DNA from: Actinomycetota bacterium
GTDB taxonomy: Bacteria; Actinomycetota; Humimicrobiia; Humimicrobiales; Humimicrobiaceae
DNA: 6,059 nt
Reading direction: 5' to 3'
Assembly: GCA_016783995.1 (NCBI GenBank)
Contig: JADHVN010000086.1
Location: 1 to 6,059, forward strand
The notes beneath the pieces are model-generated. The model saw only the letters and a list, made by a program, of their open reading frames with translations, did no database searches and had not been told where the DNA came from. The first letter of the stretch is position 1, and each line of letters begins with the position of its first letter. Below, in pieces: positions 1 through 6,059 of this stretch. Both the position numbers and the translations under genes were made by a program.

Positions 1-2
1 TA

Positions 3-1592
3 TACTTGCTGATATTTGTATTTTCTTCTTCGTTATCAGTCCCTGTAAATTTTATTTTTGCGTCTGGTATTTCTATAGACAATAAATTACTGGTGGCGCA
101 GGAATCAGGAGAAACTGAAATTTTCGATACCGGGCGTCTTATCCCCTATTACGAGTGCCCCTATGACTATACAATCAATGTTGAGGACAATTTTACCAGA
201 GTTGAAATACAGCACTACGGCGAAGACGGCAGGATGCATAAATTTGGTGGGTGGAAGGCCTGGCTTACAGTAAATGAAAGCCCTATATATGAATGGGAAA
301 GTTTTACCGAGGGCGAAGGATCGGAATGGTACGACTATACAGATCAGACATACTATGGTGATTATCCACCCAATGAATATACCGATATTACCGACTACAT
401 ATACCCCGGAGAAAATATAATAACATTCTACCATTACACGGAAGGTGCCGGTTCCGGTATAATTGTAAAAGTCTATTACGACAGTACCGGCGAAGAAGAT
501 ACTTATCAGGAGGAAATACCGGCAGAAGAGACAACCCAGGATTATACAACAGATGAAACTTCCCAGCAGGAAGATCTATCAACCCTGCTTGAGCAAGAAC
601 AAGATACATCCACACAACAGGAGACATCAACTATCATTGAAGAAGAAGACAAGAATAAACTGATTTTTAACTTCAAGAAAGCATTTATAAATCCGGATAA
701 TCCTAATTATGTTCTTGGCAGAGGAATACCTGGCCTCACAGAAGAGAACTTAAAAGCATACCAGGGAACAATACTTTATAAAAGGTTGTTGGGGCCCGCC
801 GACTATATTACTGCTGCAAACAGCTGGGAGGATATCGCAAGGCTTGCAGTAATCGAATCAAAGGTTCATTATAATTATTCTCAGAATCTGGGTTACTTTA
901 AATCCTTATATAATATTCTTTCTGTCTTTTATAGAGTACAATCCTTCAGGGAATCACTCCGGGATATTCCCAAACAATTCAATACCTTAAAATCCGTCGG
1001 TTCCGCTAAAGATCTTATAAAGTATAAAGATACAATTATCGGCTTATCATCCAACCTGACTGGAATTTATGATACGGTTATAGGAATAGATAGAGAAGGA
1101 GCAGCCGATCTCGGTTTTCCGGAATTGGATTCAAAAGTAATGTTTGTAATCGGTGCAGTTACATCAGGCGGTTGGAGTGTCCTTGGTGATATTTCCAAGG
1201 AACTTTTTGTTGAAAATGCCCAATTTTCCATAAATTATGAAATGGAAAAAGCAACCCTAAATTCGTCCCTTGCATACCACGCGCAGAAGGCACACGAACT
1301 CGCAGTTAACGAAAAAATAAGTGCAGAGGAGATAAATGAATTCTTTTTCCATGTAAGAAGAGTAGTTGCTCTAAAGCAACTTGACACATTGCTTAATATA
1401 GAAGATTCTGTCTCACTATGGCAGGAAAACAGAGATCTCACAACGAGAGCTCTTAATTTCTTTAAAATAATTAATGCAGAAGCTGCACTGGAAGCTGACC
1501 TGCAGCTCTATGACGAAATACTATCCAACTATGAAGAAGCAGAGAATTTTTTATGGTCAGTAATGTCTGATTTAGGAATACAGTTGCAATAA
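3..1592 (+). CDS. Secreted protein of unknown function: beta-sandwich-like module plus helical C-terminal region (5' end outside window)
   Basis: I do not recognise this family. The reading frame is open to the left edge. The first possible start, a TTG at 6, has no visible ribosome binding site and would give a signal peptide without its positive N-region, so the true start is probably upstream. Residue numbers count from that TTG. Residues 2-20 are hydrophobic and end in FAS-G, as in a signal peptide. Residues about 40-160 are rich in Tyr, Trp, Asp and Gly. The stretch TDITDYIYPGENIITFY (126-142) resembles the last strands of galactose-binding-like beta-sandwiches, where a 'D-T-L-x-P-G-x-N-x-I' pattern is common. 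Residues about 162-215 form an acidic Glu/Gln/Thr/Ser linker. Residues about 216-528 look mostly helical, with a Gly-containing hydrophobic stretch at 377-393 that could be a buried or membrane helix. The inference is an extracytoplasmic protein, possibly ligand-binding. No catalytic motif is visible. It is probably co-transcribed with the lipoprotein gene that follows. Confidence 0.8.
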   Translation, partial: YLLIFVFSSSLSVPVNFIFASGISIDNKLLVAQESGETEIFDTGRLIPYYECPYDYTINVEDNFTRVEIQHYGEDGRMHKFGGWKAWLTVNESPIYEWESFTEGEGSEWYDYTDQTYYGDYPPNEYTDITDYIYPGENIITFYHYTEGAGSGIIVKVYYDSTGEEDTYQEEIPAEETTQDYTTDETSQQEDLSTLLEQEQDTSTQQETSTIIEEEDKNKLIFNFKKAFINPDNPNYVLGRGIPGLTEENLKAYQGTILYKRLLGPADYITAANSWEDIARLAVIESKVHYNYSQNLGYFKSLYNILSVFYRVQSFRESLRDIPKQFNTLKSVGSAKDLIKYKDTIIGLSSNLTGIYDTVIGIDREGAADLGFPELDSKVMFVIGAVTSGGWSVLGDISKELFVENAQFSINYEMEKATLNSSLAYHAQKAHELAVNEKISAEEINEFFFHVRRVVALKQLDTLLNIEDSVSLWQENRDLTTRALNFFKIINAEAALEADLQLYDEILSNYEEAENFLWSVMSDLGIQLQ

Positions 1593-1617
1593 TAATTTAA
1601 AAAATTTAAACCGAAGA

Positions 1618-2169
1618 ATGAAGAACTATAGTAAATTAAAAGAAAATAAAATAAAAAAATTTTTATTCCCGACACTTTCTATTGTCCTGATTTTAAGTTT
1701 ATCCAGTTTGCTGCTCTGCAGCTGCAGCTCCGAGGAAAAAAAGGTAACCGGTGAACAGCTGGGTGAAGCTATAAAGAAAATAGATGAAGGAGTCGGGGTA
1801 AGCCGGGAAAGAGTGGATGAATTTGAAAAACTGGAGAAAGAAAATTTTGAGGCAATTTCTCCACTAGATATTCTGGAATTGGTCTCACTTGATTATCAAT
1901 ATACTACCGAGGAACAAACGTCTGAGGATTTTTCCATGCTTACTGCCGATTTTATAGACGGAAGAAGGATAATGATAATCAGATTTTTAAATCCGGGAAA
2001 AGTAGAATCCTTTTACCTGCAATTCCAATCCAATCTATGCAATCAGGGGTATAATTTTGACCAGAGACTTAAATATTCGGACCTATGTAATTCCTTTTTA
2101 AGCAAGGATGAATCTACAAAAGCATATCTGTTAAAAAAACAAAATCATATTATAGCTCTCATTAAATAA
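1618..2169 (+). CDS. Small lipoprotein of unknown function
   Basis: This 183-residue protein has a textbook lipoprotein signal: a Lys-rich N-region (residues 1-14), a hydrophobic core (15-33) and a lipobox LCSC. Cys36 is the likely lipidated residue, followed by SSEEKK. The mature part of about 148 residues is charged. Residues 43-78 are probably helical (many Glu/Lys). Residues 105-183 look alpha/beta and contain two further cysteines, Cys141 and Cys157, in NLC and DLC contexts; these could form a disulphide if the protein faces an oxidising space. I do not recognise a family. The ATG at 1618 is the only sensible start, since no in-frame start codon lies between it and the preceding gene. 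The Shine-Dalgarno match is poor (only a GAAG abutting the start), so translation may depend on the gene 25 bases upstream. Pairing with another exported protein suggests a shared surface role. That role is inference. Confidence 0.82.
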   Translation: MKNYSKLKENKIKKFLFPTLSIVLILSLSSLLLCSCSSEEKKVTGEQLGEAIKKIDEGVGVSRERVDEFEKLEKENFEAISPLDILELVSLDYQYTTEEQTSEDFSMLTADFIDGRRIMIIRFLNPGKVESFYLQFQSNLCNQGYNFDQRLKYSDLCNSFLSKDESTKAYLLKKQNHIIALIK

Positions 2170-2182
2170 ATGCAGCCTTCAT

Positions 2183-3052
2183 TTAACTATCGTATTCTGT
2201 TTTGTCCTTATAAAGCTCTATAAGATTTGCAGTAATATTACCTGGAACTTTTCCGGCAAGCACAAACCTGTCAATTTTTTTTACAGGCACAATCCCGGCA
2301 ATAGAGCTGGTTTTAAATATTTCATCTGCATTTATAATATCACGGTAGTGAATCTTTTTTTGCCTTACTTTTATCCCGTTTTCCTTACATATCCTTATAA
2401 CCGCTTCTCTGGTTATTCCTGGTAAGATATTCTGTGTAAGCGGTGGAGTATAAACTATGTTTCTCTTTACAAAAAAAATATTACTTGATGCACCTTCCAG
2501 AACCAGATGATCCCTAGTTAAGAAAACCGCCTCCTGGGCCTCATTACAATGAGCTTCATTTTTTGCGAAAATATTTTCAAAATAATTCAGAAGCTTGTGG
2601 CAATAAAGGGGGCTGCCCATTACCGGTCTTCTTATTGAAGAAGTGGTAATATTTATTCCTTTAGTATAATCAACTTCGGGGTAAGGTGTAAGACTGTCAA
2701 CAATTATTACGAGATTAGGCTTATACCCCCCGTTAAAATGGAGTTCCCCGCTGTGGATGCCTCTGGTTACAATTATTTTTATATAGGCATCTCTCTTTTG
2801 AAGATTGTTTTTATCAATAATTCTTCTCAGAGCATCTTTTATATATTCTTTATCAAAAGGAAGATTATATTTTAAAACCTTAAGTGAAAAAAACAGTCTC
2901 TCGAGATGGGCATCAAGCATAAATGTATAGCCCCCATAGCTTCTCAAGGTTTCAAATAAACCATCACCATATAAAAATCCCCTGTCTCTAACCGGTACTT
3001 TAGCCTTACTTTCTATAACCAGCTTCCCACTTACAAAAACATATTTAAACAT
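2183..3052 (-). CDS. pabC: Aminodeoxychorismate lyase (class IV PLP aminotransferase fold)
   Basis: The likely reaction is conversion of 4-amino-4-deoxychorismate to 4-aminobenzoate and pyruvate, in the cytoplasm, for folate synthesis. The 289 residues cover the whole class IV aminotransferase fold. The N-terminal signature is VRDRGFLYGDGLFETLR (21-37), and the PLP Schiff-base lysine is probably Lys153 in HKLLNYFEN. Glu186 in LEGASSNIF is the usual cofactor-binding glutamate, and NILPGITR (208-215) is also typical. The last motif, KTSSIAGIVPV (247-257), is closer to lyase-type than to the TGTAAE form of branched-chain aminotransferases. Sequence alone cannot fully exclude a branched-chain or D-amino-acid aminotransferase. 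Position directly after pabA and pabB decides for PabC. The ATG start has a weak GGCGGG ribosome binding site eight bases upstream and lies 23 bases after the pabB stop. The gene is convergent with the lipoprotein gene, with stops 13 bases apart. Confidence 0.87.
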   Translation of the reverse strand: MFKYVFVSGKLVIESKAKVPVRDRGFLYGDGLFETLRSYGGYTFMLDAHLERLFFSLKVLKYNLPFDKEYIKDALRRIIDKNNLQKRDAYIKIIVTRGIHSGELHFNGGYKPNLVIIVDSLTPYPEVDYTKGINITTSSIRRPVMGSPLYCHKLLNYFENIFAKNEAHCNEAQEAVFLTRDHLVLEGASSNIFFVKRNIVYTPPLTQNILPGITREAVIRICKENGIKVRQKKIHYRDIINADEIFKTSSIAGIVPVKKIDRFVLAGKVPGNITANLIELYKDKTEYDS

Positions 3053-3060
3053 ACGTGTAG

Positions 3061-3066
3061 CCCGCC
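3061..3066 (-). promoter_or_regulatory. Weak ribosome binding site of pabC
   Basis: On the - strand GGCGGG stands eight bases before the pabC ATG, in the 23-base gap after pabB. It is an imperfect Shine-Dalgarno match but correctly spaced, so pabC can probably start on its own rather than only by coupling. Confidence 0.4.
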
Positions 3067-3075
3067 AGATAAATT

Positions 3076-4674
3076 TTATAGCAGTTTCCTTAGATTCTTT
3101 GCATTAAAAAACTTTAAAGTTTCCTTTAGGGCAATTCCTTTATCCAGAGTTTCATTATATTCATCTTCAGGTACCGAATCTTCTACAATTCCTCCGCCTA
3201 CATTATAATAAAACTTATTTCCCTTTATAACAAATGTCCTGATTACAATATTTAAATCCATAGTACTATCAATTCCGATATAACCGGCTGAACCTGTATA
3301 AACACTCCTGACTGTTGGTTCAAGCTCATCAATAATTTCCATTGCCCTTATTTTGGGCGCACCTGTTATTGAGCCGCCAGGAAACGCAGCTTTTATTATA
3401 CCTGAAATATCGGTACCTTTCTTTACTCTGCCGATTACCGTTGAGACGGAATGAAAAACCCTCGCATATTTTTCTACAACTGCGTGCTCGTAAACCCTGA
3501 CTGTGCCGTAGTAACAGAATTTCCCCAGATCATTACGCTCCAGGTCAACAATCATATTCAGTTCCGCTCTATCTTTAATGCTATTCTTCAGTTCCATCAT
3601 ATTTTTGTTATCACTGTCAGAATCTATCCCCCTGGGCCGGGTTCCTTTTATGGGTCTGGTCTCTATAATATTATTTTTTAAAAATAAAAATCTTTCCGGT
3701 GAAGAACTGCCTACACTAAGCTCAGGAAATCCCATAAAAGCAGAAAATGGAGCAGCATTTTTTTCTCTTAATATATAATATAAGTCCATTGGTTCTACAG
3801 GCAGGTCCGCTTCAAATCTCTGACTGAAATTTGCCTGATAAATGTCGCCGTTATGAATATATTCTTTGGTTTCCAGTACCTTTTTGATATAATTCCGCCT
3901 GGTAAGATTTGAGCGGAGTTTTATATTTGAAATATTTTTTTTGTAATATTTCTCAATAATATCTCTTTTTATATCATTTAAGCCTTCTAAACTACTAACA
4001 ACACCCTCTACTTCTAGATTGACTTTCCTAATTAAATCCCTATTCCTTATATCAGAATCCATATAATCATCTTCCAGGAAAGTAGTCTCACAGGCACTTT
4101 TATTTTCCTCTCTCTTTTCACCGGTTAAAAAATTCCTGATAAAATACCACCTGCTGTCCTGGTGGCTATATGCAAGCAATCTGTCATAATAAGCAAGATA
4201 AAACATGGGAAGGTTAACATCATCTGAAGCATTCTGAGGAAGTTCTTCAATATAGTTTTTCAGATCATAAGAGAAATACCCGGCAAAACCACCTTTAAAA
4301 TCAGGGAGTTTTTCTTCAAGGCCCCTGGTTATTTTCACAATCCTGCCCTTATCTATATAGACCACTCTAACTTTCTTTATTTCACTGTCTGGAGGGCTAC
4401 AGGTATAATCTTTAATGTTTTGTTTGAGAAAAGACAAAGGATGCTGATAGGAATAATACTTGATATCTCTGGCGTTACCGGTAAACTCATTTTTATAGCC
4501 GCTGCTCTTTATAACAAATTTTGGATCCCAGCCGATATAAGAGAACCTGGAATATTTATCCGGAGAGAGACTGCTGTCCAGAAAACATAAGTAATTACTA
4601 TCCTTTAAAATATAGGCTGCATCCTGAGGTGGTGTTTTTAGATTAATGGCTGAAATTGTCGAAAGGATTTTCAT
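3076..4674 (-). CDS. pabB: Aminodeoxychorismate synthase component I
   Basis: It converts chorismate plus ammonia (from PabA) to 4-amino-4-deoxychorismate. The N-terminal lobe (about 1-182) has the LDSS...SRFSYIGWDP pattern (32-51) shared with TrpE/PabB. The chorismate-binding catalytic domain runs from about 258 to 525, with GDIYQANFSQ (276-285), SPERFL (325-330), the diagnostic ETRPIKGTRPRG (338-349), DRAELNMIVDLERNDLG (368-384), FPGGSITGAPK (431-441) and GGGIVEDSVPEDEYNE (493-508). Lys343 in PIKGT corresponds to the lysine that marks aminodeoxychorismate synthase; anthranilate synthases have PIAGT. At 532 residues it is clearly longer than typical PabB (about 450-470). The extra length lies mainly in a charged stretch between the lobes, about 183-257. 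The ATG overlaps the pabA stop as ATGA, and no ribosome binding site is visible before it, so translation is probably coupled to pabA. Confidence 0.95.
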   Translation of the reverse strand: MKILSTISAINLKTPPQDAAYILKDSNYLCFLDSSLSPDKYSRFSYIGWDPKFVIKSSGYKNEFTGNARDIKYYSYQHPLSFLKQNIKDYTCSPPDSEIKKVRVVYIDKGRIVKITRGLEEKLPDFKGGFAGYFSYDLKNYIEELPQNASDDVNLPMFYLAYYDRLLAYSHQDSRWYFIRNFLTGEKREENKSACETTFLEDDYMDSDIRNRDLIRKVNLEVEGVVSSLEGLNDIKRDIIEKYYKKNISNIKLRSNLTRRNYIKKVLETKEYIHNGDIYQANFSQRFEADLPVEPMDLYYILREKNAAPFSAFMGFPELSVGSSSPERFLFLKNNIIETRPIKGTRPRGIDSDSDNKNMMELKNSIKDRAELNMIVDLERNDLGKFCYYGTVRVYEHAVVEKYARVFHSVSTVIGRVKKGTDISGIIKAAFPGGSITGAPKIRAMEIIDELEPTVRSVYTGSAGYIGIDSTMDLNIVIRTFVIKGNKFYYNVGGGIVEDSVPEDEYNETLDKGIALKETLKFFNAKNLRKLL

Positions 4675-5264
4675 AGATCAATGAAATTTTTAAGTATTTT
4701 TAACCCGACTGGAGTCAGGAATGATTCAGGATGAAATTGTATTCCTTCCAGCTTATAGTTTTTATGCCTTACTCCCATTATAATGCCATCTTCAGTACGA
4801 GCAGTTACTTCAAGTGAAGAAGGGATGGTGTCTTTTTTTAAAATAAGAGAATGATATCTGGCGGCTTCAAAAGGATTTTCAACACCGGTAAAAATACTCT
4901 TTCCATCATGATAAATCTTAGATGTCTTCCCGTGGATCACCACTCCTGAATTAATTACTTCTGCACCAAATACTTCCCCGATGCACTGATGTCCCAGACA
5001 GACTCCCAGTATGGGTATTTCCTTATAAAAATGCCTGATTATATCTTTTGACATGCCTGCATCAACAGGTCTTCCCGGACCAGGTGAAATAACTATCCTG
5101 GATGGCGCCATCTTTTTAATTTCATCCAGACTTACCTTATCATTTCTCCTGACCTTTATATTCTCACCCAGAATGCCCAGATACTGCACCAGATTAAAAG
5201 TAAAGGAGTCATAATTATCTATCATCAATATATCTATTTTTTTAGTTCCGGTATTCGTGCTCAT
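4671..5264 (-). CDS. pabA: Aminodeoxychorismate synthase component II (glutamine amidotransferase)
   Basis: This class I glutamine amidotransferase hydrolyses glutamine and passes ammonia to PabB. Its 197 residues are full length for the family. Visible motifs are MIDNYDSFTFNLVQYLG (14-30), VISPGPGRP (58-66, oxyanion region), GVCLGHQCIGEVFG (87-100) with nucleophile Cys89, HGKTS (111-115), RYHSLIL (136-142), and GIQFHPESFLTP (174-185) with His178 and Glu180 completing the triad. PabA and TrpG cannot be told apart by sequence, and one protein may serve both pathways; pabB directly downstream supports PabA. The ATG chosen adds about 10 residues before the usual MxLxIDNYDSF start. It is preceded by AAGG (12 bases away) and GAG (5 bases away), and an in-frame ATG further upstream is not available. 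The gene heads the pab operon, behind a promoter at 5341-5369. Confidence 0.94.
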   Translation of the reverse strand: MSTNTGTKKIDILMIDNYDSFTFNLVQYLGILGENIKVRRNDKVSLDEIKKMAPSRIVISPGPGRPVDAGMSKDIIRHFYKEIPILGVCLGHQCIGEVFGAEVINSGVVIHGKTSKIYHDGKSIFTGVENPFEAARYHSLILKKDTIPSSLEVTARTEDGIIMGVRHKNYKLEGIQFHPESFLTPVGLKILKNFIDL

Positions 5265-5334
5265 TTTATCTCATGACCTTATTATATTAATATATTTATT
5301 TTAATAAAACCCGGCTGCCTGTTATTTCCCGGTA
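5265..5334 (-). other. Predicted 5' leader of pabA
   Basis: This is the stretch from the predicted start site to the pabA ATG. The first part has two CCGGG blocks about 20 bases apart that can pair only over four bases. The second part is almost pure A/T, with a 6-base inverted repeat, TATTAA (5306-5301) and TTAATA (5290-5285). I see no T-box features, no tetrahydrofolate riboswitch core, no GAG/TAG triplet array for TRAP and no terminator. Regulation by leader structure is not supported. Confidence 0.35.
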
Positions 5335-5340
5335 GAAGGA

Positions 5341-5369
5341 ATTATATTAGAAGCTAGATAAAATCTCAA
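5341..5369 (-). promoter_or_regulatory. Sigma-70-type promoter of the pabABC operon
   Basis: Read on the - strand, TTGAGA (5369-5364) is followed by a 17-base spacer and a perfect TATAAT (5346-5341). Predicted transcription start is near 5334, leaving a leader of about 70 bases before the pabA ATG. It is placed between the PIN toxin stop and pabA, so pabABC can be expressed independently of the toxin-antitoxin genes. The call is by eye, but hexamers and spacing are close to ideal. Confidence 0.72.
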
Positions 5370-5413
5370 AAGGAATATTTTGTTTCTCTTAAAAAAGCTG
5401 AATAAAAATAATT

Positions 5414-5824
5414 TTAAGGAATGATTTTCTTTATAAAATCTATTTTTTTTAAGTCCCTGTCAAATGTAAATACTGTATCGCAGTTATTTTTTACAGAATG
5501 GCTAGCCAGGTATGCATCTATAAAGTCAATATTTTTCTCTTCATATAAGTCCAGTGCTCTCAGGATAACCTGACGGTTTTCTATTACCGCATTGTCAGTC
5601 TCGACAATAGCCAGTATTTTTTCAACTACAGCATATCTATCCAGATTATATATGCTTTCCAGAACATAAATAATCTCAGCAATGATTAAATCACATATAA
5701 ATAGCTCATATTTTCCCCTTGATACCTGGTCAAGGAACTTTCTGGATTCCTGAGCCTGCTTGTCGGGCTCACCGGTAAAAAATCTTATAAATAGATTGGT
5801 ATCTCCATAAACTCTGCTTTTCAA
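5414..5824 (-). CDS. PIN-domain ribonuclease toxin, VapC family
   Basis: A 136-residue PIN-domain protein, the usual VapC length. PIN proteins of this type are Mg2+/Mn2+-dependent RNases that cut tRNA or rRNA and stop translation when not held by the antitoxin. The acidic metal-binding residues are in place: Asp8 in YGDTNLFIRF, Glu50 in IIAEIIYVLE, Asp103 in DFIDAYLA, and Asp122/Asp124 in FTFDRDLKK. No key residue is missing, so it looks active. The start is TTG at 5824, supported by AAGGG seven bases upstream and by the four-base overlap (TTGA) with the end of the antitoxin gene. No alternative ATG exists before the essential Asp8. The target RNA cannot be read from the sequence. No clear terminator follows, so some transcripts may continue into pabA. 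Confidence 0.88.
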   Translation of the reverse strand: MKSRVYGDTNLFIRFFTGEPDKQAQESRKFLDQVSRGKYELFICDLIIAEIIYVLESIYNLDRYAVVEKILAIVETDNAVIENRQVILRALDLYEEKNIDFIDAYLASHSVKNNCDTVFTFDRDLKKIDFIKKIIP

Positions 5825-6059
5825 GATTTTACCCTTTTTGCTATATGATCATGTGCCTTTTTTTCTATTTCTTTCCAGCTCAATTTTTTTATATCTTCCG
5901 GCACTTGAACAGAGCTCTGCAGTGTAAAAATAGAGGGGATTTTTCTTATAAAGGCTTTTCCTCCGGAAAACTTAACTATAACTTTATCCCCTTCTCTCAA
6001 TCCAAGCTGTTCCCTGACAAATTTGGGTATGGTTACCTGGCCTTTTTTTGTTACGGTAG
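5821..6059 (-). CDS. AbrB/MazE-like antitoxin (start outside window)
   Basis: The last 78 codons of the gene are in the window, read from the right edge to TGA at 5823-5821. The visible N-terminal part, TVTKKGQVTIPKFVREQLGL then REGDKVIVKF, is the SpoVT-AbrB swapped-hairpin DNA-binding domain; the motif KGQVTIP-x-x-R is typical. The remaining residues, about 41-78, form a charged tail with SWKEIEKKAHDHIAKRVKS at its end, probably a helix that wraps the toxin. Only a few N-terminal residues should be missing, since such domains usually start 2-8 residues before this point. It is expected to neutralise the PIN toxin and, with it, to repress the module's own promoter, which must lie beyond the right edge. 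The stop overlaps the toxin start by four bases, as usual for antitoxin-toxin pairs. Confidence 0.85.
   Translation of the reverse strand, partial: TVTKKGQVTIPKFVREQLGLREGDKVIVKFSGGKAFIRKIPSIFTLQSSVQVPEDIKKLSWKEIEKKAHDHIAKRVKS
5832..5836 (-). promoter_or_regulatory. Ribosome binding site fixing the TTG start of the PIN toxin
   Basis: On the - strand AAGGG lies inside the end of the antitoxin gene, seven bases before the TTG at 5824-5822. It supports this unusual start, because no ATG is available near the N-terminus. Confidence 0.6.

Noticed and set aside
6..8. TTG at 6 as the true start of the first gene
   Set aside because: The frame stays open to the left edge, no ribosome binding site is visible, and the signal peptide would lack its basic N-region; the start is more likely upstream.
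2183..3052. pabC as a branched-chain amino acid aminotransferase (ilvE)
   Set aside because: The fold is shared, but the TSSIAGIVPV motif and the position right after pabA-pabB favour aminodeoxychorismate lyase.
3451..3778. Two + strand open frames inside pabB
   Set aside because: They lie opposite the conserved catalytic domain of PabB and show no family features; they are shadows of it.
3076..4674. pabB as anthranilate synthase (trpE)
   Set aside because: The motif is PIKGT with lysine, not PIAGT, and no trp genes are adjacent.
5281..5309. Second promoter close to pabA: TATAAT at 5286-5281 on the - strand
   Set aside because: The matching -35 (TTTTAT) is poor, transcription would begin about 10 bases before the ATG, and the region is A/T-rich enough to give such a match by chance.
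5265..5340. Riboswitch, T-box or TRAP site in the pabA leader
   Set aside because: The leader is only about 70 bases, mostly A/T, and shows no T-box or tetrahydrofolate riboswitch core and no regular GAG/TAG triplets.

Overview
The window is an AT-rich bacterial segment with frequent ATA, AGA and TTA codons. It carries a lipoprotein signal, a class IV aminotransferase/PabA/PabB cluster and an AbrB/PIN toxin-antitoxin pair. These fit a low-GC, probably anaerobic bacterium (Firmicutes-like or an uncultured low-GC lineage), but nothing here fixes the phylum. Genes fill almost all of the window. The longest gap is about 150 bases, and I see no RNA genes, insertion sequences, CRISPR arrays or long repeats.

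Left part (1-2169, + strand): two exported proteins of unknown function. The first runs off the left edge. It has a secretion signal, a beta-rich module resembling galactose-binding-like folds, an acidic Ser/Thr/Gln-rich linker and a large alpha-helical C-terminal region. Twenty-five bases later comes a small lipoprotein with a clear lipobox. They are probably co-transcribed and act at the cell surface. This is the least explained part of the window.

Centre (2183-5264, - strand): a compact pabA-pabB-pabC operon for making 4-aminobenzoate, the folate precursor. PabA releases ammonia from glutamine. PabB uses it to convert chorismate to 4-amino-4-deoxychorismate. PabC eliminates pyruvate to give 4-aminobenzoate. 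pabA and pabB overlap by ATGA, and pabC follows after 23 bases. PabB has the PIKGT lysine that separates aminodeoxychorismate synthase from anthranilate synthase. A good sigma-70-type promoter (TTGAGA, 17 bases, TATAAT) lies upstream of pabA.

Right part (5414-6059, - strand): a type II toxin-antitoxin module. An AbrB/MazE-like antitoxin, cut by the right edge, overlaps by four bases a PIN-domain (VapC-like) toxin that starts at TTG behind a clear ribosome binding site.

The + strand surface genes and the - strand pab operon converge with only 13 bases between their stop codons and no visible terminator. I found no strong case for an entirely new system. The best candidates for novelty are the surface protein pair and the long insert in PabB.
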